A stretch of DNA of 64,000 nt from Amantichitinum ursilacus (GCF_001294205.1 NZ_LAQT01000005.1:62001-126000), one strand, 5' to 3'. Shown: positions 44,731 through 54,304, counted from the stretch's first letter. Numbers and translations are program-made. Notes: generated from the sequence alone by a model not told the origin.

Positions 44731-47583
44731 TCAGACGAGCGTCAAGCTGGCCGTGGCCCCCGTTTCCTCATCCACAAAAAACAAGCGGCCATTAGCGTCG
44801 AAGGCCAGCCACCAGTCATTTGAGACCCGCACGCGGGGTACGCCTGCGGGCCAATGCAACGTGCCCTTGATACCCGAATCAAGCGCCACATGAAAACACG
44901 CGCTATCGCCCTTCTGATCAACGCGGTTAAACACATACCAGGCGGATCCCAGATGCAGACCCGGCACGGCGGCGGGTTGCGGCACGCCAGGGATCACGAC
45001 CTTGCCGGTCTCGCCACGGGCCGCCAACACATATTGCCCGGCCTCATCCAGCTCGATGCGGATATCCAGTACACCACCGTGGCGCATGAAATAGCGGGCC
45101 GTATGCTCGCCGGGCGGCGACATCTCGCGGCGTTCCTGCAAACGGCGCAGCGGCAGTTGATAGCGCCATAGCTGGTATTCGTCGCGCTCGGCGCGGACCA
45201 CAAATTGCTCCACCGTGCGGGTCGCGGCAAATGCCACCACCGGCCCTGGCAGGTCGGCCACCTGCCATAGCACCTCGTGCAAGGAATGCGTCACATCCAG
45301 CACTTGTACCCGGTTACCTTTGGCCACCGTCCACGCGGCGCCATCAAATTCGTTGGCCACATGATCGAAGTCGCCCATGCCCAGCTCGGTCACCGCACCG
45401 CTCAGCAGATCAAGCCGGCTCACGCGCCAGAGGCTGTCACGGCGCGCCAGCGCTAACGCCACCTGTCCGCTCTGGCCAAACACCAGTTGGTCGGCGGGCG
45501 CGGCAAAGCGACGCAAGGTTTTGCCATGTTGGTCCACACTGATTGCGCCCGCCTCGCCCAGCGCCAGCAAAAATGCGCCATCTTCCAGCGGCACCGCGTC
45601 GCGGATGTCCTGTCCGCCCGCTGCAGGGGCGTCCCAGCGCAACGCGTGCTGGATTCTGGCTAAGGGTCGTGGCGGCTCCGCGGGCACCGGCGAGGTAGGC
45701 AAATCCATGCCAAACAGCGGGTCACGCGCCAGCGCGACCACCGCGTTAAACGTCGGCCGATGGTGCGGACTGTGCCCGCGCACCTGGTCCGCCACCCACA
45801 TCGGCAAGATCGCGCGCACCAGCTGCGCCACCTGCGGCATCTGGCGCCCACCCAGCGTGACCGCAGCTTCGGCCAGCGCCGCGCGGGCTCGCCAGGCGTC
45901 CGGGTCTTCCCCCAGCGCCAGCAAACGGGTGTCGTACTGGGTCAAGGTATCCGGCAGCAGGGCCGCACGCATCACCAGAGCGCGCGCCTGCAATTGCGCA
46001 CCGCCGCGCTCGGCCATCTGCAACCAGTCAGCCGCCCTGGCACGGGCCGATTCAAGGGGCCAGATCACTTCGGCCGCCTGTAACCAATGTCCTTGTGCGG
46101 CCAGATGCACGGCCCATTCGCCGCGCAATGTGCGCGCGGCATCGGGCCATTTCTTCTCCATCTGGGCAATGGCGCTGGCAAAGGCGTTGTCGCGCCGGGC
46201 AATCGCCACGGCGTATTTCCAGTCACCGGCCAGGCAATACAGACGCACAATGATTTCGGCGGCCATATTCCAGCCCAATGCCAGCGCAGCGGCTTGTTCA
46301 AAGCGCTGATGCTTTTCCAGATAGTCGAGCGCTTCAACCCGTACTTCCAGCAACTCGGCCAGCACAAACACGGCTTCGTCGATGCGCCCCTGCCGGTCGA
46401 GTTGTTCAAAGGTCTGGCGATACAGTTTGCGCAGATAGACGTTAAGGTCCTCGCCCAGGTTAAAGCTGGCGGCGGCCCCGTTTGCGGCGCGCAAATCCAG
46501 GTTCTGTCGCGCGGACGGTGTGCCGAATGCCTGTCCCAGCGACGCACCGTGCGCGCCCAGCGGAATGGCGTGACGCAGCGCCGCGTCCAGATCGCCTTTT
46601 TCGAACATGGCCATCATGCGGCGCACATAGGCGGCCTGACGCAGGCCCAGCGCTCGCGACAGCCGCGTGGTCATGGCGATGCGCGCCAACCAGTCACGCC
46701 ACGGTTGGCGTGCGTCTTTGGCGGCGGCGCGCGGGGGCACCGTTCGCTGGGCTTGCGCGGGGGCCGCGCCGCTCGCAGCGCCGGCATTGTCCCCACTGCC
46801 CGCTTTGCCGCGCAAGGCCGCCCATGCCAACAAAACCAGCGGCGCAATCGGTAAGCCGGCGCGAGTACCGGTCTGGCTGACCGCCAGCAACAACACCGCG
46901 CCGATCGCCAGCAACACCCCGAGCGGGCCCAGCGGAATATTCCAGCCAGGCAGTGCGCCACCTGGCTGCGGGCCGGAGGTGGCCGGTTGCTGCGCGGGCT
47001 GCTGTTGTCGCTGGCGCGCACGTAAAGCCTGCATGAATTCAAGCTGCGCCGGGTCCGCAGGCGCTAGCTTTGCGCCCAGAGCCGCGCGGATATCGGCGGC
47101 GGCTTCGGGTACGGTCAGCACCGTGGCGGGCAGCAGCACCTGGCCCGCCCAGGTGTCCACCAGCGGGTAGTTGTCCAGCGCCAACCAGCGCGAAGGGTCC
47201 AGTCTTTCCGCTTCGGCAAACTGCAGCGCCTGCACGCGCGCGCCTTGCACAATCCACACATCGGCCCCAGGCAAACGCGCCTGTTCGGTGGGTTCGGGCA
47301 CGGCGCTGCTCAGCGTCTGTCCCAGCAGCACCAGCGGCGAGCCGGTTTTGATCTGGCTGATATCCAGCGTCTGTGCAAATCGCAACAAATCGCCTTGAGC
47401 GAAACGCCAGGCGCTGGCTCCGGCTTGCCAGGCATCCAGCAGGCGCGCCTGGCGTTGGGCTTGATCAAACCAGTCCGCCGGAAACCATAGCGCGGCGATA
47501 TCGCGGCGACCGCGTAATACGGGCTGACGCACCTCGGCGGCACGCTCGGCCCGTTGATCAACGTGCTCAGGCTGCGGTAGCAT
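44731..47583 (-). CDS. bpX6-like protein of a MoxR-vWA-beta-propeller ternary system
   Basis: A 950-aa protein with an N-terminal ~170-residue domain ('RRDIAALWFPADWFDQAQRQ', 'LRFAQTLDISQIKTGSPLVL') resembling the bpX6 domain of these systems. A Gln/Pro linker follows, then two hydrophobic helices (~220-255, 'GPLGVLLAIGAVLLLAVS'), a helical TPR-like region (~290-620, 'LEKHQRFEQAAALALGWNMA') and a C-terminal beta-propeller-like region (~640-950) of repeated short strands. GGGAGG precedes ATGATG; the second ATG has better spacing. It overlaps the vWA-protein gene by ~17 nt. Likely membrane-anchored effector or sensor partner of the MoxR ATPase; assignment rests on domain look and context. Confidence 0.75.
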   Translation of the reverse strand: MLPQPEHVDQRAERAAEVRQPVLRGRRDIAALWFPADWFDQAQRQARLLDAWQAGASAWRFAQGDLLRFAQTLDISQIKTGSPLVLLGQTLSSAVPEPTEQARLPGADVWIVQGARVQALQFAEAERLDPSRWLALDNYPLVDTWAGQVLLPATVLTVPEAAADIRAALGAKLAPADPAQLEFMQALRARQRQQQPAQQPATSGPQPGGALPGWNIPLGPLGVLLAIGAVLLLAVSQTGTRAGLPIAPLVLLAWAALRGKAGSGDNAGAASGAAPAQAQRTVPPRAAAKDARQPWRDWLARIAMTTRLSRALGLRQAAYVRRMMAMFEKGDLDAALRHAIPLGAHGASLGQAFGTPSARQNLDLRAANGAAASFNLGEDLNVYLRKLYRQTFEQLDRQGRIDEAVFVLAELLEVRVEALDYLEKHQRFEQAAALALGWNMAAEIIVRLYCLAGDWKYAVAIARRDNAFASAIAQMEKKWPDAARTLRGEWAVHLAAQGHWLQAAEVIWPLESARARAADWLQMAERGGAQLQARALVMRAALLPDTLTQYDTRLLALGEDPDAWRARAALAEAAVTLGGRQMPQVAQLVRAILPMWVADQVRGHSPHHRPTFNAVVALARDPLFGMDLPTSPVPAEPPRPLARIQHALRWDAPAAGGQDIRDAVPLEDGAFLLALGEAGAISVDQHGKTLRRFAAPADQLVFGQSGQVALALARRDSLWRVSRLDLLSGAVTELGMGDFDHVANEFDGAAWTVAKGNRVQVLDVTHSLHEVLWQVADLPGPVVAFAATRTVEQFVVRAERDEYQLWRYQLPLRRLQERREMSPPGEHTARYFMRHGGVLDIRIELDEAGQYVLAARGETGKVVIPGVPQPAAVPGLHLGSAWYVFNRVDQKGDSACFHVALDSGIKGTLHWPAGVPRVRVSNDWWLAFDANGRLFFVDEETGATASLTLV

Positions 47584-49384
47584 CATCGCCTCCCTGGATA
47601 AACAGTTTTACGGCGCGGGTGGCTGCGGCATAAACAATCAGCTGGCGCTGCTCGGTCAGCATTGCCACTTGCGCAGTCGGAATCGAGAAGTGATGGCGCA
47701 CGACCGGCGACGCCAGCGTATGCAATGTCTCCAGATTCTTGCCGTCGTGCAGCGCAAGCACGTCACGTCGGGGGCCCAGCGCCAGCAGCATGGGACCGCC
47801 AGCATGGGAAAAATGCAGGCCGATGGCGATCCAGCCCGCAGGCAGATTCACTTCTAGCTGGTCGATACCCCTGGAAGGTGTCGGGGTGGGCAAATACAAC
47901 ATCCAGCTTTCGTGTGGCGTACCCTGCGCGCTACACACCGCGCAACCCGGAAACCGGAATCCGCGGAAATGCCCATTGCTCAGTAACACTCGGGTATCGG
48001 CCGTGGCGGCGCACACATCCACCGGCGAACGCTCGCGTTCAAATCCCAAGCGCTCCACTTGCACCCGACCACTGCTGCGCTGCGCCATCGACAAAACGGT
48101 GGCAGACATCGGGCTGATGGCCAGAACATCACGTGCCTTGCTCTCCAGCGGACGGGCCGCATGATCATCCGCCGGCGCATCAGCGCAAGTGCTGGCCATC
48201 ATCAATTCAGCTTTGGACGTCAGCACAAACAAGCGCTGCTGCTTGCCTTGCTTTAGCCATGCCGCATGCAGCAAAGCGGCTGTGCCCGGCGGCGCCAACA
48301 CCACATCGGGGGGAATGGGCACCTGTGGCATCTGCCAGTGCACGGTTGCATCCTGCTGGCGCAGCACGCCCCCCACCAGTTTGCCGCTAAAGGCCAGCGC
48401 CAACGGTTCTGCGCCAGCGGGCCAGCGCTGCTTGCGCGGCTTGCCGGGCGTGTCTTGCGGCCCGCGCGGCACCGGAAATACGATCACGCCCGGCTCGTCC
48501 AGCAAACGCACGGCCACGTGGTTACCCGAAGGTGAAATCAGCGGCGCAGATTTAAGGCTTAGCCGCGCTTCGGTGGTGCGTTGGCGCGCGGGCCGGGCGC
48601 GCGGGTCAAACTGACCTTTCAACAATCGCCCCGCAATTGGCTCGGGTGGCAAAGCCACTGAGGTTTGGCGTTGGGTGCGGCGTGTCTTGAACGCCACCTC
48701 GGCGGCGTCTTGCGCCAGCGCGCGGCCGATGTGCAGCATATGGCTGATCTGCTCAAGCTGCGGCTGGCTGCGCGCCGTCATGCACCAGCATTCAACCCCG
48801 GGCGCCTGCAGCGTCTGCAGGTAGACATCCCATGCGGTGCGATCCTGGTCTGTGACCAGCGCCCAGGTACGCAGGCGCAACAAAGCGGCCAGATCTTTGA
48901 GCTGGCCAGCTTGCGCCAGTTTGCCGGGCATTTGCAGCACGCCCCATAACAGGCGGGCATCCGCTTGCGCGGCACGGCGCGCCAGCACAATCCATAACGC
49001 GATATGCACCAGTCGCGGCGCCCCCAGTTGCAGAGGGCCAACGTCAAACAAAGCAATGATCAGACGGTCGACGCGTTTGACTTTGGGCTGCGGCGCCAGA
49101 AACAGATGCTCGCCCATCGCGGCGCGACGGATGAATTCGTCGGGCGCTTCGTCGGCCAGCAACCACTCACTGGACAGCAAGCGGTCATACGGGCCGCGTG
49201 TTGCCAGCTGACCCAGACCATCGGGCTCACCCGGCTCCTGCCGCGCCGTCAATGCATTGGAAGCGCCGGTCAGTGCGTCAATCTGGCGCACCATTTCGCC
49301 CAGCGCCACAGCAATTTGCGGGTCGAATTGCTGCAGCCAGTGCTGCCACGGCTGCAGCGCCGCCGGTAAGACCAGATCATTCAT
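47567..49384 (-). CDS. vWA plus beta-propeller (bpX) protein
   Basis: A 605-aa protein. Residues ~100-230 look like a von Willebrand A fold ('VKRVDRLIIALFDVGPLQLG', 'ARLLWGVLQMP', 'RTWALVTDQDRTAWDV'), but the DxSxS metal site is degenerate (DVGPL). After ~260 the protein becomes strand-rich in a beta-propeller pattern ('ISPSGNHVAVRLLDEPGVIV', 'DVLAISPMSATVLSM'). This is the expected vWA-bpX member between bpX5 and bpX6 genes. The ATG overlaps the previous stop (ATGA). vWA proteins normally dock onto MoxR hexamers as adaptors. Confidence 0.75.
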   Translation of the reverse strand: MNDLVLPAALQPWQHWLQQFDPQIAVALGEMVRQIDALTGASNALTARQEPGEPDGLGQLATRGPYDRLLSSEWLLADEAPDEFIRRAAMGEHLFLAPQPKVKRVDRLIIALFDVGPLQLGAPRLVHIALWIVLARRAAQADARLLWGVLQMPGKLAQAGQLKDLAALLRLRTWALVTDQDRTAWDVYLQTLQAPGVECWCMTARSQPQLEQISHMLHIGRALAQDAAEVAFKTRRTQRQTSVALPPEPIAGRLLKGQFDPRARPARQRTTEARLSLKSAPLISPSGNHVAVRLLDEPGVIVFPVPRGPQDTPGKPRKQRWPAGAEPLALAFSGKLVGGVLRQQDATVHWQMPQVPIPPDVVLAPPGTAALLHAAWLKQGKQQRLFVLTSKAELMMASTCADAPADDHAARPLESKARDVLAISPMSATVLSMAQRSSGRVQVERLGFERERSPVDVCAATADTRVLLSNGHFRGFRFPGCAVCSAQGTPHESWMLYLPTPTPSRGIDQLEVNLPAGWIAIGLHFSHAGGPMLLALGPRRDVLALHDGKNLETLHTLASPVVRHHFSIPTAQVAMLTEQRQLIVYAAATRAVKLFIQGGDDATAA

Positions 49385-49824
49385 ACGCGCTGGCCCTGCC
49401 GCTGCGCCGCGAAATGCGCCAGTTGCGACGGCGACACCGGCACTTGTCGCTGCAGCGGCATGGCCAGCGCGGGCGCGTGCCACAACAGATACGAACCGGC
49501 GCCGTAACGGTGTGCCAGCGCCTGCGCCAGCAAATCGTGCGCCATGGTGGGCTCATAGGCGGTGGGCAGCCACAATGCTGGCGCCAGCGGGCTGGGGGCG
49601 GCATAGGCCACCCCGCTGATCCACGGCAGATCCCCCTCCACGCCCAGGACCACCAGCACCTCGGGCCCAGCCGTCATGTGCAGCCGCGACTGATGTTCAG
49701 CGGAGAGCGCCAGCAAACGGGCATGCAACGCCAGCGCGGTATCGCCCCAGCCCACCGCCGCTGCCGGTGTGGCGGGCTGGGTGGCGGCGCGCCACGTCCA
49801 GTTGTGCGTCACGGCGGCCCTCAT
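49381..49824 (-). CDS. bpX5-like small protein of the MoxR ternary system
   Basis: A 147-aa soluble-looking protein: 'MRAAVTHNWTWRAATQPATP', 'LEGDLPWISGVAYAAP'-like 'GVEGDLPWISGVAYAA', 'ALWLPTAYEPTMAHDLLAQA' and 'GSYLLWHAPALAMPLQRQ'. The order MoxR, this gene, vWA protein and bpX6-like protein matches the described MoxR-vWA-bpX gene neighbourhoods, in which a bpX5 domain protein occupies this place. Start and stop both overlap neighbours by 4 nt. Function unknown; probably a structural partner. Confidence 0.65.
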   Translation of the reverse strand: MRAAVTHNWTWRAATQPATPAAAVGWGDTALALHARLLALSAEHQSRLHMTAGPEVLVVLGVEGDLPWISGVAYAAPSPLAPALWLPTAYEPTMAHDLLAQALAHRYGAGSYLLWHAPALAMPLQRQVPVSPSQLAHFAAQRQGQRV

Positions 49825-50942
49825 GCGACTGCGGCAAGCCGCTCAACCAGACCGGACCGCAAGGTGCGCAGGGATTCGGGCAGTTGTTCGATGCTGAAAT
49901 TGGCGTCGATTTCACGCAGAAGCGCTTCGACATCCTGCGCCGGACTGGCCGCAGCCGGGCTCAGGCACGCCTGTGCCGCATTCTGCAGCCGCGTGGTGCG
50001 CGACAACGGCTGTTGCACGGCTTGCTCGCATGCGCTGTACAAGGTGGGGTTATGCGACAGCGCGATCAGATCGCGTAGTACCTCGCGCGCCTGGTTCTGC
50101 AAGGGCTGCGTTGGCAACACGTACAACAGCGGCCAGATGTCGGCCTCTTGCGCCTGCAAGCGTCCGGCCAGCACGGCGGCAGCGGCAATCAGCCATTGCG
50201 ATTTGACAATGCGGCGGTCAGACAACTGGATGCCCGCAGCGCGCAAAGCGCGGATCGCGTTAACCAGCGCGGGCATCGCAGCGGACATATCGACTTGTTT
50301 AACGCTGGCGCTAAGCAAATCCAGGCTGGCCAGACCGCCCGGCGTGGGTGCGACGTGTTGCGCAGCCGACCAGCCGCCTGCCAGCATGGCTTCGAGCTGG
50401 TCATCGGCAACAGGCGCTACAAACAGATGAATCAGAAAACGGTCACCAAATGCGGCCAGCGCTTCGTCGTCGGGCAAGCCATTGGCGGCAGCCACGCACA
50501 CGCGCAATGGGCAATGCAGTTGTGTGTGGCCACGGCGGAAACGGCGTTCGTTCAGAATACCGAGCAGGGTATTGAGGATGGCTGTGGAGCCAAGAAACAC
50601 TTCGTCCAGAAACGCGATATCGGCCTCGGGCAGCATGCCACTGACGTCGGTTTCGACGGTGCCTTCACGCAGTTTCTGCAAGTTGACGGGCCCGAACAGC
50701 TCGGAGGGCTCGGTAAAGCGGCCGAGCAGATATTCAAAATAATTGCCGCCCAAGGTCTGCGCCACGCGGCGCACTACGGCGCTCTTGGCGGTGCCCGGCG
50801 GCCCCACCACCAACAGATGCTCTTGTGCGACCGCGGCCAGCACAATCAGCTCGGCCAGTTGTTCGCGGCCCACCAGGCCGGTGGTGGCGCTGTGCATGCT
50901 GGCGCGCAAGTGGTCAGCGGCGTGTTGCAGTTCGGAAATCAT
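49821..50942 (-). CDS. MoxR-family AAA+ ATPase
   Basis: A 373-aa AAA+ ATPase. Walker A is GPPGTAKS (residues 47-54), Walker B 'DIAFLDE' (108-114), sensor 1 'AAANGLPDD'. MoxR-specific insertions are visible ('GRFTEPSELFGPVNLQKLRE'), giving similarity to RavA/MoxR. It should work as a hexameric chaperone-like remodeller driven by ATP, partnered with the vWA protein encoded two genes on. First gene of the nine-gene minus-strand operon; 136 nt separate it from the upstream esterase gene, so a promoter is expected there. Its stop overlaps the next start. Confidence 0.93.
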   Translation of the reverse strand: MISELQHAADHLRASMHSATTGLVGREQLAELIVLAAVAQEHLLVVGPPGTAKSAVVRRVAQTLGGNYFEYLLGRFTEPSELFGPVNLQKLREGTVETDVSGMLPEADIAFLDEVFLGSTAILNTLLGILNERRFRRGHTQLHCPLRVCVAAANGLPDDEALAAFGDRFLIHLFVAPVADDQLEAMLAGGWSAAQHVAPTPGGLASLDLLSASVKQVDMSAAMPALVNAIRALRAAGIQLSDRRIVKSQWLIAAAAVLAGRLQAQEADIWPLLYVLPTQPLQNQAREVLRDLIALSHNPTLYSACEQAVQQPLSRTTRLQNAAQACLSPAAASPAQDVEALLREIDANFSIEQLPESLRTLRSGLVERLAAVA

Positions 50943-51078
50943 GAGGCAAACCGGTCAATGACAGATGGACTGAGCAGTCTGCCAGAGTGGCCGGGCGCCC
51001 TCCAATCGTCGGCGGCGGGCGATGCGGAAATGTTGCAATGGCATCGACTGCGCGATCAGGCAGGCGCTGCAATCTGCC

Positions 51079-51978
51079 TTACGGGCCTGTCCCTGCGCTG
51101 ATCCAGTCCAGCGTGGCCCGCAGCGACGCGGGCAGCATCGGGCCGTGGCTCAGGCCAGGAAAGGTCTGGTATTGCAGTTGCAGCCCGTCGATCTGCTGCA
51201 GCGATTGCACTAGCGCTTTTGCTGCGGCATCGGCGGCCACGCCCGCGGTCGATGCTGTGGTTGGGCTGGCGGGTTCGGCGTCGCCGCGCATCAGCAGCAC
51301 GCTCGGCGTTGTGCCGTGCAGCCGTTGCGCCAGCCCTGGCCATTCGGCGACCACCGCGCCGTCGTGCCACCACAGCGAGGGGCTGGCGGCGGCGTAGCGC
51401 GTAAACAGCGTGGGCTGGGTAAACAGCGTATGCAGCACCAGCAGGCCGCCGTACGAATGCCCCCACAACGCGGTTTGTTGCGGCGTGATATGCAGGCGTT
51501 GGTTTACCTGCGGCTGGATGCGTGTCCGCAACAGATCGAGGAAGGCATCCGCGCCGCCGCTGGGCAGATTGGTCAGCGGATCATGCTGCTCGCCGTTGCC
51601 CACGCGCGGGGTGTAATCCATGGTGCGGCCGTTACGGTCGATGCGCTGGGGCGTGGCGTAGCCCAGCGCCACCAGCACCGGCGGCGCGGGCCGTTGCGCC
51701 AGCTGGTTAAGCAGCGGCAGGTCCAGCGCGGTCATCGCGGCGTTGCCATCCAGCAGGTACAGCACGGGCGTTTGCGCGTTGACACGGCCAGGCTGGCCCA
51801 ACCAGATGCGGTAGTGGCGTTGGCCGTCAGCCGAATCGAGGTCAAAGCTGCTGAACTGATACGCGCTGGCCTGGCGCAGCACCGGCGCGTTCATCAACAT
51901 CTGATCAGGCGAGGGTTTGGCGACGGCCACGCCATGGGCCAGCGCCACCGCCAACCCCAGCAGTTGGAGCGCGCGCAT
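51079..51978 (-). CDS. pfeE: Periplasmic enterobactin-type siderophore esterase (PfeE/IroE-like)
   Basis: A 299-aa alpha/beta hydrolase with signal peptide (MRALQLLGLAVALAHGVAVA). Catalytic features are 'GHSYGGLLVLH' (nucleophile Ser), an Asp in 'LLMRGDAE' and His in 'GLSHGPMLP'. 'YRIWLGQPG' and 'PVLYLLDGNAAM' are the Esterase/IroE family blocks. In Pseudomonas PfeE hydrolyses ferric enterobactin in the periplasm to release iron. Its ATG overlaps the stop of the receptor gene (TAATG), so receptor and esterase are cotranslated. Confidence 0.88.
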   Translation of the reverse strand: MRALQLLGLAVALAHGVAVAKPSPDQMLMNAPVLRQASAYQFSSFDLDSADGQRHYRIWLGQPGRVNAQTPVLYLLDGNAAMTALDLPLLNQLAQRPAPPVLVALGYATPQRIDRNGRTMDYTPRVGNGEQHDPLTNLPSGGADAFLDLLRTRIQPQVNQRLHITPQQTALWGHSYGGLLVLHTLFTQPTLFTRYAAASPSLWWHDGAVVAEWPGLAQRLHGTTPSVLLMRGDAEPASPTTASTAGVAADAAAKALVQSLQQIDGLQLQYQTFPGLSHGPMLPASLRATLDWISAGTGP

Positions 51979-54209
51979 TACAGCGCCGCCGTCAGGCTGG
52001 TGTAGAAAGTGCGGCCCGGCTGGTTATAGGTGGCGGCGCCGGCACCCGCGATATTGGTCACACCCTGCGCATTGCCCGCGCGCCACAAGCGCTTGTCGAA
52101 GACGTTATCGATGCCGCCCGTCAAACTGAAATGCTTGTTGAATTTGTAGGTGGCGCTCAGGCCGACCAGCGCATACGGCGACAGTTCGGTGGTGGCGGTG
52201 CCGGTCACCGGATTGCCGTGGTAATCGTATTTTTTGGGCATCTGTTTGCCGTACCACGTCAGGCTGGCCTGGCTGGACAGGTTCTCGCGCACTTGCCAGT
52301 CCAGCATGGAGTTGAGCGTGTATTTGGGCGTCACCGACAGCACGTCGCCGGTTTGTTTATTCTCCGAGACGATCATGTAGGTAAAGTTATTGCTCCACTT
52401 GATCTGATCGCCAAACGGCTGCGTATACGTGCCTTCCAGACCTTCGACCAGCGCTTTGGGCACGTTTTCCCATTTAAAGATGCTGGCATTGGCGGTGCTG
52501 CCGGTACCGCCCACCGCCGTGCCCACCGGCACCAGGCCCGATTCAATCTTGTTTTTGTAATCGTTGCGGAAATACGTAATGCCCGCCACCACGCCACTCT
52601 TGCGGTATTCGATGCCCAATTCTTTATTGACGCTGTTCTCGGCTTTCAGGTCGGCATTGCCTTGCAGATAGCACGCGCTGGTCTGGCCATAGCAACCCTG
52701 GCCGTTGCTATACAGCAAATAGTTGGGGTTGAGCTGATACAGGTTGGGCGCTTTGTAGGCTTTGGCGATGCCAGCTTTCAGCGTGAAATCGTCGCTCAGT
52801 ACTTGCGATAGATTCAGCGATGGGCTCCAGTTGTTGCCGACGATGTCATGGTGATCAAAGCGCAGGCTGGGGGTCAGCATGGTGCCCGGGCGCAGCTCGG
52901 CGTTGTCTTCGATAAATACCGAGGCGATTCGGGCGGACGAACTGCTGCTGCGGCCGCTGCTGGTCAGGCCCGCCACGCTGCCACCGGCGGTGGTGGTTTG
53001 CGTGTTGCTGCTGGGGTCATCCAGTTTCTGCTCCACCCATTCCGCGCCGACCGTGGCCACTTGCTCCACCCATGCGGTAAACGGCACGTTGATTTCGCTG
53101 TGCACAGTGGTGTTGCGCAGCACGGCGGTGTTGTAACCGGTGCCGGAGAAGATGCCTTCGGTGCCGCCTGCCAGCCCTTCCGCCACGCGTGTGTTGCGGG
53201 TTTTTTCGTACTGGATATAGCTGAGTTCAGTGCCGAAACCGTATTTGCCGCGATGCGTCAGCGCGTAGGTGTCGCGGTACAGGATGTTGGTTTCATCACC
53301 CAGCAGTTTGGTGACGTTGGCATTGGTATTGGTGTTCTGCGTATCGCCGCTATAGATATTGCCCTGGCGGCTGAAACCGGCTTCCAGTTGCAGCGATTGC
53401 TCGGGCGTAATCTTCAGGTTCAACTGTGCGTTAACGTCGCGATTGCGCACGCCTTCGCGGCCTGCGGGCAGCGTGCCCACCTGGTTGCCAGTGCGCGCCG
53501 ATTCGTGGCCCGCGTTGATATCGGCGGCGTCCGCGTCGGTTTTGGCGATATTGCCGTAGATGCGATAGCTGAGCAGTTCCGAGATCGGGCCGCTCAGGCC
53601 AAAGTCGGCGCGTTCCGAATCGCCTTCTTCGCTGTGTTGCGCAAACGAGTGGTACAGCGTGACCTGGCCTTGCGTGGTTTTGCTGGCGGCCTTGGTAATG
53701 ATGTTGATCACGCCACCGGCCGCGCCGTTGCCATAGCGCGCGGCGGCCGGGCCCCGGATGACTTCGATGCGTTCCACTTCTTCGGCGGGCACCCAGTTGG
53801 TGTCGCCGCGGCTGTCGCGCTCGCCGCGCCAGCCATAACGCACCGAATTGCGGCTGGACACCGGCTTGCCATCAATCAGGATCAGCGTGTTTTCCGGGCC
53901 CATGCCACGGATATCAATCTGCCGATTGTTGCCGCGCTGGCCGCTGCTGGAATTGCCGGTCAGGTTAACGCCGGGCATGGTGCGGATGATTTCGGACAGA
54001 TCATTGGCGGGCGGGCGTTTCTGGATGTCTGCGGCGGTAATCACCGATACGCCCGGCATCTGTTTGTTTTCTTGCTCGGCCGTGCCGATGACCTGCACTT
54101 CCTCCAGCTGCGTGGTGGTGGGCGCACTGGTTTCGGCGGCGTGGCCCAACAGCGGCAAGGCGCTGCACAGGCTCAGCGTCAGTAAGGAAAAGGGCGGTAA
54201 GCGGCGCAT
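51978..54209 (-). CDS. pfeA: TonB-dependent ferric catecholate siderophore receptor (FepA/PfeA-like)
   Basis: A 743-aa outer-membrane receptor, the size of FepA/PfeA. A signal peptide (1-24) is followed by a TonB box region (~'LEEVQVIGT'). The plug domain has the FepA-type features 'PPANDLSEIIRTMPGVNLTG', 'GNNRQIDIRGMGPENTLILI' and 'GDTNWVPAEEVERIEVIRGP'. A 22-strand barrel ends in an aromatic-poor 'FYTSLTAAL'. GGAG precedes the ATG. A Fur box lies 53-71 nt upstream of the start codon. The order pfeR-pfeS-pfeA-pfeE matches Pseudomonas. Ligand predicted to be enterobactin or a similar catecholate. Confidence 0.93.
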   Translation of the reverse strand: MRRLPPFSLLTLSLCSALPLLGHAAETSAPTTTQLEEVQVIGTAEQENKQMPGVSVITAADIQKRPPANDLSEIIRTMPGVNLTGNSSSGQRGNNRQIDIRGMGPENTLILIDGKPVSSRNSVRYGWRGERDSRGDTNWVPAEEVERIEVIRGPAAARYGNGAAGGVINIITKAASKTTQGQVTLYHSFAQHSEEGDSERADFGLSGPISELLSYRIYGNIAKTDADAADINAGHESARTGNQVGTLPAGREGVRNRDVNAQLNLKITPEQSLQLEAGFSRQGNIYSGDTQNTNTNANVTKLLGDETNILYRDTYALTHRGKYGFGTELSYIQYEKTRNTRVAEGLAGGTEGIFSGTGYNTAVLRNTTVHSEINVPFTAWVEQVATVGAEWVEQKLDDPSSNTQTTTAGGSVAGLTSSGRSSSSSARIASVFIEDNAELRPGTMLTPSLRFDHHDIVGNNWSPSLNLSQVLSDDFTLKAGIAKAYKAPNLYQLNPNYLLYSNGQGCYGQTSACYLQGNADLKAENSVNKELGIEYRKSGVVAGITYFRNDYKNKIESGLVPVGTAVGGTGSTANASIFKWENVPKALVEGLEGTYTQPFGDQIKWSNNFTYMIVSENKQTGDVLSVTPKYTLNSMLDWQVRENLSSQASLTWYGKQMPKKYDYHGNPVTGTATTELSPYALVGLSATYKFNKHFSLTGGIDNVFDKRLWRAGNAQGVTNIAGAGAATYNQPGRTFYTSLTAAL

Positions 54210-54261
54210 GATCGGTCTCCGGAATGCAGGAGGGCTTACGGCGGCAAGCCCTGAAGACCGC

Positions 54262-54280
54262 ATATGATAATTATTCTCAT
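54262..54280. promoter_or_regulatory. Fur box upstream of the pfeA-like receptor gene
   Basis: ATATGATAATTATTCTCAT closely follows the GATAATGATAATCATTATC-type consensus (three GATAAT-like hexamer units) and lies 53-71 nt before the receptor start codon. It predicts iron-dependent repression by Fur on top of PfeR activation. Confidence 0.75.
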
Positions 54281-54304
54281 CTGTGCGACAAGCACATTAA
54301 CTTT

